The position numbers and the translations under genes are program-made. 64,000 nucleotides of DNA from Clarireedia homoeocarpa (lineage: Eukaryota > Ascomycota > Leotiomycetes > Helotiales > Rutstroemiaceae). A model generated the notes under the pieces. That model had not been told where the DNA came from, ran no database searches, and saw nothing but the letters and a program-made list of their open reading frames with translations. Below, piece after piece: positions 45,705 to 57,143 of this stretch. Location: positions 248,001-312,000 of the forward strand of contig LNKV01000027.1 in the NCBI GenBank assembly GCA_001465935.1, written 5' to 3'. How positions within the stretch are numbered: the stretch's first letter is position 1; each line of letters opens with the position of its first letter.

Positions 45705-48700
45705 TCATTTTCCCAGTTCATCGTCGAAATCTTCATCTGCATGGGTGTAAAACGCGGCGCCTTTTCTATAGCCTTTTGGTTTTTGTTTGCTCGGGTACTC
45801 GGATGGTGTGCTACTCGTATCGCTTTCGTCGCCTTGGTCGCCTTGGTCGCCTCGGTCGCCATCATCTGCTTGTTTGGTGTCCATTTCGGTGGTAGCTTGT
45901 TCCGCATCACCAGCATGCGCTTCGTCTTCTTCCACCCCTTCCCATGGTTCCTCGTGATGGTCATTTTCGTCGCCTTCGTCGCCATCATCTGCTTGTTTGG
46001 TGTCCGTTTCGGTGGTAGCTTGTTCCGCACCACCAGCATGCGCTTCGTCTTCTTCCACCCCTTCCCATGGTTCCTCGTGATTGTCATGTTCGTCGCCCGA
46101 CACGGGGTCGAAATCACTCATCGCATTCTGTTCCGCAAAATCCGTAGAAAACTCATCGGTGGTGCTGCCTCCGTCGTTGTCTTCCGCCACCTCTTGCTGA
46201 TTTGCAGATCGAGAAGCCGGCTCGACATAAGGATCGTTGCTGTGGGGAGTTGCATAAGCGAAAGGTGTTGTGCCACGCTTGATATCCGCTACCTCTTGCA
46301 CCAAAGACGCTATTGAACTCGGCGGGCCGATACTCCATGTCAGGGAATCGCGTGGGCGACTCGGCGATCTGGATACGCGGCGACGCTTCATGTTTGCTAC
46401 CTTGCGATTGCGGACAGGCGACGATTCGCGTTCTGGTCCGAAGGATGTCTTTCGGCGTTTACCAACTTGCGTTGTGACAACCGACGGAAGTGCAGACATG
46501 GAACTTGTGCGAAGAGGTCTGAAAGGGTTTTTGTCCTTTACAGGGAAGAGTGGTGCTTTTTTGGAAGGAGCAATTGATGTCGGAGGAGTTGATTCAAGTG
46601 GTGTGACAGCAGCAGAAGAAAAGTGATCGGACTGGGATGCGGGATCGAGGTCATGAGCGTCTTGTACGATACGAATGCTCAATGATTGAGAGGGCTGAGA
46701 AGCGAAGGATGCTTGTGGGCTTGGAGGCGGATCCAGTCGTTCATCCCACTCCCAACAAAGCTCTTTGGCATCTCCCTCAGGTGTATGGTTAGTCATTCCA
46801 TCTTCGTATACTCGCGGTAATTGCCGAAGCTTCTGCCATGTCCAGTTGGTCGTCCTCGTCCCACCTAAATGTTGAATGTAACTATCAGCTTGCGTAACGT
46901 AGAGCCGACGAATATATTTTGCCCGCATTGCAACGCCCGAGGAGATGAAAGGAACGGTCCATAAAGCAGGCGTAACCATCTCCGAAGTGTTGAGGAACTT
47001 CAAGCAGGAATCCTTGTGCAGCTTTCTTAGAGGTATCCATGTAGCACGAAGCCCCAGGAAATCTGTCAAAGCTTGCGGGACCTTCAATTTTGAATGTCTG
47101 TGTTCCGCAAAGGGATCTTCGGCCAATATGCCTGGAAGATCGCCGAACGCAGCCATCATCGCGAGTTGAACGTCTCGCGCATCAGGGCCTCTGATCTGAA
47201 TCTTCTTTACCAATCCACGGCTGCGCAGTCGTTGATCAATTTTGCCCTGGGCGGAGCAAGCTCTAGGCAATAACCATGAGGCATCGTTATCGCCAGCTTG
47301 GAATACAGTCTCTTCCCATGATACAGAGTGATCTTGACGCGAAAGTGCAGCAATCGTGGCGCTGTGTTGAGTTTGTGTCCAGTCCTCTGAAGCACAACTG
47401 TTGACTCTAGAACGTTGACTTGAAGAATTACTTATTGACCAAATGCCCTTCATTTGCGTACCAAATGGCAAAAATACCACATCCATCTCCAAAGGACGAG
47501 TATAAGACGGGGGGGAGAGTAGTTTGGATTTCGAAGATCTGTGCTTCGAGGCTCTCAACTCGAGTAGTGAGGTTAGGCAAATCAACGGTAGACGTACGGC
47601 TTGCATGAGAATCTATTGATTCGTTCAAATGTCTGTTACCACACACAGTGCTGTCATCAGCCGCGTCATTAGCCTTCTCAATCTCTTCCACCCGTTCCTC
47701 CAGCTCGTAAATCCGAGTACCTAACGTTTCTTGGCACTCTTGAACCTCTTCGTATCCACTATTCGAGAAAGATGCATTTTCAAGTGCAGAAATCCTGTCA
47801 GCGTGGTTATGCTTAATTATGGGAAATTCCTCTGTAATTCTACGAAGTTTAGGAATGAGCTGATCATCAGACTTATCCAGATCCATCAACCTATGCTTTT
47901 GGCCCTTGTTACCAGGCGTTAACAGGGGCGCTTGTGCCACGTCAATATCAATGAGCTGAACTTGTACCCCGGCATCAACGCTTTTGATTTTAGTCTCTGC
48001 GACATATCCGCCCAATTGAGCTGGGTCATCTAAGTCATTTGGGAGTCCTGGGTCCTGGGTTGGTCGCAAGCTCGGGCTAATGATCTCCGTCACACTTTGG
48101 AGATGAGTCTGCCCATGGATGTCTTGATAGGCTCGCATGGGACGTGCAGCCTCAACCTGCTGCCCCTTACCTGATTGCATGCTTTGTGCTTGAGTACTAA
48201 TTCTTGGTATATGATCCAAGGTCCCAAGGCCCAGCCCACCAAAGGGCCGTGTATACCTCGCGTGGCTTGAACCTCTCGAGGCAGGGTCTGATGGCAAAAT
48301 ACACTCCGATGGGATGGACGGGATATCGCCCAGGCTGGATCCTGAACGGACGAATCGACTCCATTGGAGAGTGCTTTGAAGTTTCGCATCATTACATTGG
48401 CGGTCCGAGTCCGGTTCTTCTGCCGCAGGTATCTTTACAAGGGGTGGAGTTGATGGCTGACGGTTCACTTGAGCCATTCGACCGATGGCGTCCACGTTGA
48501 TGGTCGAGACATTACTTAAAGCTCGTGTCTGCTGAACTCCAGTTGATCCCAAATGATCGTCATGATAGCAAGCATGATGTTCACACATGCACACCTGAGA
48601 TCGATCAGAGAAGCTCCCATCTCCGTGTATTGTTGCGCCCATCCCTCCTTGGGACTGATTCCAAAATCGACGACATCCACATCTTGTACCATGATTTAAA

Positions 48701-48822
48701 TTTGTGAAATTGCACTGTCCCTCCGGCAACCTTGTATTGTTCTGCGCTGGACTTTCGACATGCCTATATCGAGCTTGCACCGGCGTATTTGGAATTGTCG
48801 AGATCGAAGAAGGACCAGCCAT
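45705..48822 (-). CDS. Large conserved fungal protein of unknown function, frameshifted in a C7 run
   Basis: The N-terminal frame starts at the ATG at 48822 (MAGPSSIS) and the C-terminal frame ends at 45705. They overlap at 47428-47606 and meet at a C7 run (G7 on the plus strand, 47509-47515). Removing one C joins them in frame to 1038 residues and leaves the joined length divisible by three. N-terminus: a Cys/His patch (CNFTNL...CGCRRF, VCMCEHHACYHDDH), possibly zinc-binding. Middle: a coiled coil (ETLGTRIYELEERVEEIEK), then a conserved block (VVFLPFGTQMKGIW, RLRSRGLVKKIQIRGPDARDV, RRLYVTQADSYIQHLGG, NWTWQKLRQLPRVY). C-terminus: basic NLS-like residues (GKRRKTSFGPER, KRRRVSRSPS) and two acidic 41-residue repeats. 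Probably nuclear; function unknown. Confidence 0.72.
45858..46083. repeat. 123-base tandem duplication in coding sequence
   Basis: Two near-identical copies (anchors at 45861 and 45984) encode acidic segments built on HEEPWEGVEEDEAHAG followed by EQATTE and TKQADDGD. They lie near the C-terminus of the protein at 45705-48822. Confidence 0.9.
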
Positions 48823-50015
48823 TGGGAGGTAAGTGGCAGAGAATATCCAGAGAAAGGTGCATTGGGGGCCAGCCAAGAAGGTGCGGGGGCTAGGACGAAT
48901 CGAGAGACCCCAGCTTTATTGCATGGGAACGAGGGCAATCGCTTCGAGAGAATCTTCGAGGGGGAATATCTCGGGGTATAAATACTTGGATCCAAGACTC
49001 GGGGCGCGCAAAAGGCAGATAGGGCTGTCGCGGCCGCCCAAAAAACGCGTCGCAATCAATTAAGCCGAGTACCTAAGCAAGGTTTATCTGACCCCCCGTT
49101 AGCTCTGGTCAGCCGTTGAAGGTATCACCATGGTGATGAAGGAGCCCCGCGATAAACTGATAACGATACTGACCTCGTTTGTTCTTCTCGAAGAAATGCG
49201 TCAACGACAGAAAGGAAAATTGCGGAGAAATGACGGGAGCAAAGGAAGTAGAGATGGGGAAAAAACCAAAATGCAAAAGACGACCGACGGACCCCAGAAT
49301 AAAATAGAACATCCAGACCTTCTGGACCTACTTGCAGACCACCGACCAAAACATGTAGGAACACATGTACTGCACGAAGTACCGTGAACATCAAAAAAGA
49401 AAAGACGAAAAGGCCCGGCTAAAATGAGCTCGGGATGGGAAGGCACAAGCAATTCCGAGGAGTCATATCCAATCCATGTCTTCGCAGTGCGAGGCTTGCG
49501 AACTAGCAATGCATTTGGCAGTTCGAAAAGGCCCATAAGGACTGTGCGTTCCCACATACGTGTGCACCCCACCGCTGCTATGAAGTGCAAGGTTGGAGTA
49601 GACGCTTTACGCTGTTACTCTCACCGATACACTAGAACACCCGCCCCGGGGCGCTTCCGTCGCCTTGTTTTTCGACCTTCTAATTGGCGGGGAAGCTCAT
49701 GCAAGGGGAGGGATCCTGTGTCTTAGTTTGTTTGCCTTGTCGCTGCTTGAATAGTGCTTTCGCAGGAAAATACTTCGTACACATTGCACGATGATGCGAC
49801 AGCCGACCTGCTGACGATTAATATATCTGCCTGGACTGTGGTGCGCGTGGTGCGCGTGGTTCGCGTGGTTTGGAAATAGCTTCTGTTAACTTGTGCATTG
49901 CAATTAATTCTATCTAGTGGCCTTTTCAATGCTTGGACCTGTGTAACAATATCTCTCTTTCTGTACAGCTCTGCATCCTCCGACGACCTAGGCTCGACTT
50001 CTAATGCATGATATT
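48823..50015. other. Intergenic, no gene recognised
   Basis: Overlapping frames on both strands (49109-49590, 49130-49387, 49424-49726) show no motif. A short GCGCGTGGT-type repeat lies at 49841-49869. The region serves as promoter of the 45705-48822 gene and as the 3' region of the alpha/beta hydrolase. Confidence 0.4.
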
Positions 50016-51215
50016 CTAGAATCCTTGTGCATTCAAGAACGAATTCATGACGTTGTATGCCTCCGTAGCGTTGTAATGAACATTGACAGCGTGTCCGCAG
50101 TTAGGCTGGATGTAGGCTTCGAATTTACTCGCCTTTGGAAAGGCCGCAGCAGCTCCGGCGGGGATGCTTGCGCCCTGTCCATCTGTTGCCGAACAGTCCC
50201 CACCACAGAAGATTTCGTCCTCATTTCCAGTCAAGACCAAGACGGGTCCAGTGAAATCAGGGGCAGACGAGGGCTGCGAACCCAAGGTCAAGATCTCGCC
50301 TGTCGTGAAAGGTTGCTTGTTGCGCTCGGTGTATTCGCCAATGAGGGGATTATAGTAGGGCGGCGCAAGGAACGCAAATTGATTTGCACCGATGTTGGCC
50401 CAGGTGAGGTAACCTTCCGGATATTGCGTGTTGCAACACTTCATGTGCTGTGTTGATGCTGCTTGGATATCGAAGCCAGCAATGGTCTGAGGTAAAGAGG
50501 ATGAGTCAAGGGAAAATCCTTGTAGAATTAGACCATCTGTGGCCTCGGGGTGTGCCGCGGCAAGTTCATATGAGAGAATTGAACCGAAAGAATGACCGAC
50601 ATGGAAAATATAACTTGGTTCTGAGATGTCCAGGTCAGGCAAGGAGGCTGCACGTAGCATCTTTGTCACCTCGTATATAGCCGAGAGCTCGGCGGGGGCT
50701 TGAAGGACATTTGTAGGATCGGCCTGAGAAGACTCGCCGATGCCGAGGCGATCTATGGCCAACGTGCTGTAGCCGTATTGATCTACTGCGACGTCCACAT
50801 ATGAGTATGAGTTGTCAAATGGCACCTCCCAGTATCTATGCATAATGTCAGGGCCTATCTCTAACACAAAAAAGTCACTGTCCACTTACCCACGGTCAAA
50901 TCCAATTCCATGAGTGAGGAATTGCCATGCATTATAGTTCTGCGTGGGGTGGTCAGGTTGGCAAGCAGTAGCGGAGATGTTGTATTCGTCGGTGATTGTG
51001 GTGTATCCTTCCAGTACCGCTGCAGTATAATTCTGTCCTCTCCTGATAAAATCTTGGGCGAACTTGGTGACAGCAATCTCATCTTTCAAAGGGGGGAGGT
51101 CGAAGATACCATTTCGAGCGTTGAGTGTCACCGGAATGGTGATGGTGGTGCAAATCTTGGCTTCAACGAAGCTCAAAATAGCTACCATAGCAAGAGAAGA
51201 AAGCTTAGGCATCAT
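50016..51215 (-). CDS. Secreted alpha/beta-hydrolase
   Basis: Two exons, 51215-50890 and 50835-50016, encode 381 residues. An N-terminal signal peptide (MMPKLSSLAMVAILSFVEA) sends it outside. The catalytic fold is shown by YSTLAIDRLGIGESSQ (oxyanion region), YIFHVGHSFGSILS (GHSFG nucleophile elbow), VLVLTGNEDEIFCGGDC (acid region) and NCGHAVNVHYNATEA (catalytic histidine). It is likely an esterase or epoxide-hydrolase-like enzyme; substrate unknown. Several cysteines (CCNTQ, FCGGDC) suggest disulfides of a secreted enzyme. The listed open frame begins at GTG far upstream; the ATG pair at 51215/51212 fits the signal peptide. Confidence 0.86.
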
Positions 51216-52211
51216 TGCAAGCTGGAAAAAGAACGTGCTGAATGTTGTTGATACAGAGAAGCAATGGAGATGCTGCAAAGTGGAATGAGGATTGAAATTC
51301 ACTCAGGTTTTCCTTCATTTTATATACTGTCCACTAGACATATTCTAATGAGGCCGGTCCAGAAAAACGACGCTCCGGTGTCATCAAGTGAATACTCGAT
51401 GCAATACAGTAATCGAGAACCATGGTTTCTCAGCTCTTCCGTTCGAGATAGTTACTCTTTACTGCTTGAAAGTGTGTATACTCGACCCGAAGAAGCTCAG
51501 GGGAGGTCAGACGGGAAGCGTGGATATGGTGAGCATTTGGAATTATTTCAATGTGGGTAAACTTTTGCTCTAGGTTGTGCAAGCTCCTCACTTGAAGATA
51601 GTGTGCCAGTCATGAACATCCCATGGGAAGGTGTCTTCAGGAATTTTCACAGACCGTCGTCGAACTTGTAGAGCCAAGTGCAACATTTACTTGTGCATTA
51701 TCCGTTTTTAGTTTGTAACTTGTCAGTCGGCAAGAATATAATGTGGGTCTATGATGAATAAGGCTAAGTACAGTACCTTAACGACGACCGGCTGATGTGC
51801 AGAGTAATCCATATTTCCTTTCTTTTTCCAACATCATCGCTCGCTCCTCCCTGTTAATTGGTATCCGCGGAACAAAAAGTCCACCAGAAAATCACCGGTT
51901 CGAGGGTTCAAGACTTGGTAAGCTTAGTTGCGTGTTTGGCTCCGATACAGATATGCACAATCAGTGTGTCATGGCAGGTCCAGTATTAGGGCAAAGAGTA
52001 CGCCGGCACAAAGCAGCGCTGTATCTCAGTATCTGTCTGGAGGTAGCCAAATGATAACAAGCGAAAACCAGCAAATGAAATTCCCCATTGAATTGGTCCT
52101 TCATCAAGCTTCAATTATTCCTCCATACTAATCACCAATATTTTCGCTTTACAGCTCAAGCCAAACAACCTTGGATAACAATCCCCCATTATGTATGTTA
52201 TGGACATATTT
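51216..52211. other. Intergenic, no gene recognised
   Basis: Promoter of the alpha/beta hydrolase and 3' region of the small membrane protein. Frames at 51264-51573 and 51797-52131 have no motifs. Confidence 0.4.
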
Positions 52212-52406
52212 TCAGACGTTCGAACGAGCAGCAGAAGCCGCTCTGCGGCGAGAGATGAAGCGACCCAACCAAACCCCAATGAGACCCGCGGCAACGATGA
52301 AGACGATAGCGAATACAACAATCACACCAGCCTCGCGAGCCGCCCAATTCTTCCGCTTGATGAGTTGATGCGGAACATCGCGGGCAAAAGGAGTAATGGC
52401 TGTCAT
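52212..52406 (-). CDS. Small one-pass membrane protein
   Basis: A 64-residue product, not assigned to a named family. The N-terminus MTAITPFARDVPHQLIKR is followed by KNWAAREAGVIVVFAIV, then a continuous hydrophobic helix of ~22 residues, and a basic tail (GRFISRRRAASAARS). Positive charges on both sides, with the stronger ISRRR cluster after the helix, suggest a single-span membrane protein. Short fungal proteins with a similar RKNWAAR-helix-basic layout are familiar to me but uncharacterised. Codon use appears ordinary. The gene could be longer at the 5' side by splicing; no other exon is obvious. Confidence 0.5.
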   Translation of the reverse strand: MTAITPFARDVPHQLIKRKNWAAREAGVIVVFAIVFIVAAGLIGVWLGRFISRRRAASAARSNV

Positions 52407-53418
52407 TTCGATGGACGACTACGCGAATGACTGTTAGCCCAAGATCTGGTAGCTAATTGGGAGGACGTTTCATTTCTTTCTAGCTTGCAGAATTGTATCG
52501 CCACAAGTGCCGTGTCAGAAAGAAGTAGAATACTACCTACTCGCTGTGTTCGGAGTTGGAAGTAACCTGTGCCACCTTGGGCGTGCTCTTGCCTGCTATC
52601 AACCAAGGAGCAATGCTCGTTGTCGATAATTGGACGTTGTCGATGGTTCGGGACAGAGAAATTGGACTATATGACAGTCGATATTTCACGTTGCCAATAA
52701 TTGGTTCGTGAATGAAAGGATCGAATTTGATGATTGCTCTCTGGGGTGCAACCCAAGCAATTGCGACAAGCTTACCGGCGCGTGGGGAAGTGCGGGGGAG
52801 CGAGTATGGGGTATGGGGTACTTACGGCAATCGAAACTATTGATGGACTTACACGGTAAGTCTTTCTCGCGTCAATGTTGTCGTCAAGAGTGTGGAAGAC
52901 GAGGATTCCGAAAATCTTTCAGAAGTCGTAATTTGAGGTAAAGGAATTGAAGAGAGTGTTGTGTGGTTTCCAAGGCCGAATTGAGGTAAAGAGCATTGGA
53001 GGGAGAAGGTGCAAGCAGCTGGAATAGGAATGGTGGTGTGTTCCAATCAGCACATTACGAAGTACATCTGCGCATTCTCTACCGAAAGCCACCGAAACTC
53101 AGTGACTTCCAACAACAATCTCTCGTTCGACATGTGTCTTCCCGTGGGCAATTTTCGTTCAACCGTATGGCTTTTTGTAGCAGCTCGGATGCAAAGAAAT
53201 CCCGTTGCTCGTCATAATATACTTGGTATACATCGATGTGGAAAGTTTTGGCGCCTTTTCTTTATGATGCGTGAGATGGCAGCAGCCGAAAACATCACAG
53301 CCAATCCCTTTGGTGAAGCTCGAGGTCATTTCCCAGACTGTAGCTTTCATTCAAATTGCACAATCCAAATGCCTCTGCTTTCAACCTGGCTACAACAAGC
53401 TTGAGAAGAGCAGAAGGT

Positions 53419-53468
53419 CGATCCAAACGTCCATCTAAACGCCCATCCAAACGCCCATCCAAACGTCC
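53419..53468. repeat. 12-base tandem repeat
   Basis: Four units of the form AAACGCCCATCC (variants AAACGTCCATCT, AAACGTCC) in a row; non-coding. Confidence 0.8.
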
Positions 53469-54008
53469 GATAATCATTCTGGCCCGCAGGAATTGGATGA
53501 CAACACCATGACATTAACTATGCACGCTATGCTCTGCTCCCCATAAAAACACACCGAAGCTTAATTGTACCGCACTTGCTTGGCTGATCGAGCTCCCTAG
53601 CAGCTTCTGGTCGCGTTGGTCTTGTGATATCAGCCGGACCTTTTCGGCTCACGTGGCAATGAAAGTCACTTACTAGTAGCTTACTGTTTCTTTTCTTTTC
53701 TTATCTTATCTTATCCACACACAACCTTGGCACGGCACTTTACTTGCAGCACTGGTGGGGAAGAAAGAAAACGAAAAAGAAAATGCAGCTGGCAGCTCGA
53801 AACCTTCCAAGTCCAAGAAAAGAAAACTTTGGATTTCAGAATTCGACTGCACGACGCCGAGTATCAGAATTATGGGGAGAGCGAGGGTTTGCACTTTGAA
53901 AGGAACGTTGCGAATGGGATAGCGTGGACGGCGCACGGCAGACGGTGGAGGGAGTAACATTTTGATGCCCGGATTGTATGAAGTCCTTGGTGCTCAGTGG
54001 TGATATTT

Positions 54009-54080
54009 TTGCTTGTGCTTGTTGTGCTTGTGCTTGTTGTGCTTGTGCTTGTGCATGTGCTTGTGCTTGTGCTTGTGCTT
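54009..54080. repeat. TTGTGC/CTTGTG minisatellite
   Basis: About twelve units of CTTGTG, partly interrupted by TTGTG; non-coding in either strand as far as can be judged. Confidence 0.85.
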
Positions 54081-55934
54081 TCCGGTCTCTCGCTGGTCCT
54101 CCCCATGGCTGATGGTCAATGGTTTGCAGGAAAACGTTCCATTAATAGTTCATGATTAACCAACCGTTGCGCTGAGGGAACGGTTCATCTATCACATACA
54201 GATTGCTCATATATGAAGTACTAATGTGTGGATATGGATAGAGTGCCTCTTACATACATGCATATACTCTTCCTGGTCGAAATCCTAGCATAATAGCACC
54301 GCAATGGAAGGTGTCTTGAGTATGTATGTACGTCGAGAAAGGGTACATGCAGACCGACGAGATGTACCAAGTAAGTGAGTGAACGAGCGAGTTTCATACA
54401 GCACATATCGGTTCTTGAACGAATTCTTTGCTCGCTTCCTTATCGTCTGCGCAACGAATGCGCGTTGCACAAGGATTTCAAAGATTCGGCCAAGCCACTC
54501 CGACCTTGGATCGTCTTGACTCGCAGTCGGGGAGAAGGGTTGGATCAGAGATCTCCACAAAGACCGGTCAAACCGACGGATTCAGTGTGATTCAAGCAAA
54601 TGCCTGAATGCCATCTCTTACTGCACGTAAGCTCGCCTTTTACGCAAACAGACAAAGTTAAGGACACGACTACGACCTACCAAACAGGTACAAGCTATCG
54701 ACAAAGGATCAAGTATCTATCTATCTTGCACTACCTCGGAGAAGTTCATGTCCCGTAATACGAAAAACTACCGCTCTCCGGCAGTATCGGTAGAGAGGCT
54801 TTATAATCACACAATCCACAATATAGCTGAATCCGGTATAGCGTTGCCATGGTTTGACGAATGAAAAGGAGAGACTGCTAGTCATGGTGATTTCATTGGC
54901 CAGATGCCAACCTAGCTTCTATCAAACGGAAATTCGATTCACCCAAGGGCCGAATGCAGTTGGCAGGGTCAGATTGCGTGCTGATGCACAGACAGACTTC
55001 CAACGACTAGAAATAGTCTCTGCCTTGGAATCTGGTAGTGGCTGGCACAGCTTTCTATGGAGACCTGGGAAATGTACAGGGATTTTCTGACTAGGCCGGC
55101 TGTAGGGTTCTTGTCTATCAGGTGTCCCAGGGCCCTTCAGATCGTTTGCTCTGCGTGTAGCTCGATTGCGCTGCGCTCGATTGCGCTGCGCACTCATCCT
55201 GCTGATCCATCGATTGAGATTCTTTGATCCATGCGGCGATACATTGATTTCCTACTCAACCCCATCCTCGCCATCTATCAACCTCTTCTCTTCTCTTCTC
55301 TTCTCGTCGCTTCTCTCCATCATTCATCCTCTTCTTCTAACAGGTCTCCGCTTTCTCACAACTATCTCCAATCAACACCCATACCCATCCATCCATACCC
55401 ATCCATACCCACCACCTTGTTACACTACCTTGTTCGTGTCTTTTACTCGGACTCTCTCCAACCCTTTATATGCCTGATGGCTGTTACCTATAATGCATTC
55501 AGAATGATCCGCAAACGTAGATTTACATTTCGTTCTATTTGAAGCTCGAAACTCATTCATTACGTGGAGCCATCATAGCCATCTTCAGATCACACTAAGC
55601 TACCCGAAGCTCGACTATTCCTGCCGCGCTCTATTGATCCCTCAAACCTTGGCAGCGAGATCGATCAAGAATATAAGGTAACCGGAGGATCGTAAAAGGT
55701 AGATTCACTGAAGTCAATCTCATCATTGTTCTGGCTAACAATTTAATCAAGACCTCTCATCATTACTTCTCCTTTTAAGCAACATATCATCTACTACTAC
55801 TAAGCAGCAGAGCTGTTCCATATTTACCATTTTCCGGCGCTGGAAGCATAATATCGAATTCCGCAACTTGAACGGTCTACCTATTGGCCCCCCCCCCCCC
55901 ATCTTATCACGTTTATACTCATACTCACAACACA

Positions 55935-57143
55935 ATGGCGCACGATCACCCTATTCAGAACAGTGAGGTGTATGTCCTCACTGCCGCCTCACACTCATGC
56001 CTCCCCGCCTCGGCTCCCCCATCGCCCCCCACTCCCGCTACGCCATGCGACACACTCTCATCGCCCTTGGATGATATAATTTCATTGAGTCCCCCTGAAA
56101 TACAAGTTGGCTCGCCGCCGTTCGAAAATCGACTTTCTCGAGCAGTCCACGTGCTAGGTACCGAAGCCACTGCTCTGTCATCCTTGACTATGCTCTATGA
56201 TACGGATCCAATCGCTAGAGATGGATTCAATCGCGCAGTTGAGGCTATCAAGAGATTCAAATGCGAGAGGGGTAAATTGGTCATTTGTGGTGTTGGCAAA
56301 AGCGGTCATATTGCTAGGAAACTTGTTGCGACGATGAATAGTTTAAAGATCCATGCCAACTACTTGCACCCAACAGAAGCCCTTCATGGAGATCTTGGCA
56401 ATGTGGGGAAGTACGATACAATCCTATTGATCACATTTTCTGGAAAGACTCCAGAATTACTTCAGCTCCTTCCTCATTTCGATAGCTCCCTACCCATGAT
56501 CGTTATGACATCTCACACAAGTCCATCAACTTGCGAAATTGTCAGACAACGACCATCTACTATATTACTACCAGCTCCAATTCATGAATCAGAGACGCTG
56601 TCATTCGGCGTTTCCGCGCCTACTACCTCGACTACTATGGCTCTTGCTCTGGGGGATGCTCTCGCTATGGTTATCTCTGAGGAGTTACACCCCAGCGTCG
56701 CCGCCGTTTTCGCAAAGAATCATCCGGGTGGTGCAATTGGTGCTGCATTTAAGGCACCTCAAAGGCTATCGGACCTTGCCATTTGTCTTGCTGACATGCC
56801 CGATATCCATGCCTCATCATCTACTGCGGCTCATGTGCTCATGGCTGCTTATCGATCAGAGACAGGATGGGCACGAAGTGGGAAAGACATTGTTCTACCA
56901 CCCCGTCAAATCAAGAAGTTGCAGCCAACAAACATGGATGAGCCAGCACAGGCAATCAAAGGATTGATGGTACCACGGATACAATGGATTACGATCCCAG
57001 CTGAGACTGAGGTGACGAAAGCTGTTGCTTCTATCAAGGCTTTGAGATCAAACCACGGAACATACAACGATGATGCTATCCTTGCAGTCATGGATGATGA
57101 TGAATTAGTAGGCGTTCTGGAAGTTGGTGAGCTGTTAGCTTGA
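55935..57143 (+). CDS. SIS-domain sugar-phosphate isomerase, KpsF/GutQ-like
   Basis: Single exon, 402 residues from the ATG at 55935 (the listed frame starts at TTG). After a Pro/Ser-rich N-terminal ~70 residues comes the SIS domain: ICGVGKSGHIARKLVATM, HPTEALHGDLGNV, LLITFSGKTPELLQLLPH, SAPTTSTTMALALGDALAM and NHPGGAIGAAF. These match bacterial arabinose-5-phosphate isomerases (KpsF, GutQ, KdsD) segment by segment. Those enzymes make D-arabinose 5-phosphate for Kdo, which fungi do not make, so the fungal role is unknown. The C-terminus (~130 residues, MVPRIQWITIPAETEV and AILAVMDDDELVGVLEVGELL) is a partial CBS-like pair with a long insert. Intron-free, cytosolic. Confidence 0.88.
   Translation: MAHDHPIQNSEVYVLTAASHSCLPASAPPSPPTPATPCDTLSSPLDDIISLSPPEIQVGSPPFENRLSRAVHVLGTEATALSSLTMLYDTDPIARDGFNRAVEAIKRFKCERGKLVICGVGKSGHIARKLVATMNSLKIHANYLHPTEALHGDLGNVGKYDTILLITFSGKTPELLQLLPHFDSSLPMIVMTSHTSPSTCEIVRQRPSTILLPAPIHESETLSFGVSAPTTSTTMALALGDALAMVISEELHPSVAAVFAKNHPGGAIGAAFKAPQRLSDLAICLADMPDIHASSSTAAHVLMAAYRSETGWARSGKDIVLPPRQIKKLQPTNMDEPAQAIKGLMVPRIQWITIPAETEVTKAVASIKALRSNHGTYNDDAILAVMDDDELVGVLEVGELLA

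Larger units (their letters stand above)
52407..55934. other. 3.5 kb gene-poor region with several simple repeats
   Basis: No gene recognised. Frames at 53009-53404, 53706-53960 and 54285-54560 show no motifs. Repeats: AAACGCCCATCC units (about 53419-53468), TTGTGC units (54009-54080), TTCTC (about 55285-55310), CCATA/CCATC (about 55379-55415) and a C-run just before the SIS-domain gene (about 55889-55901). Confidence 0.45.
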
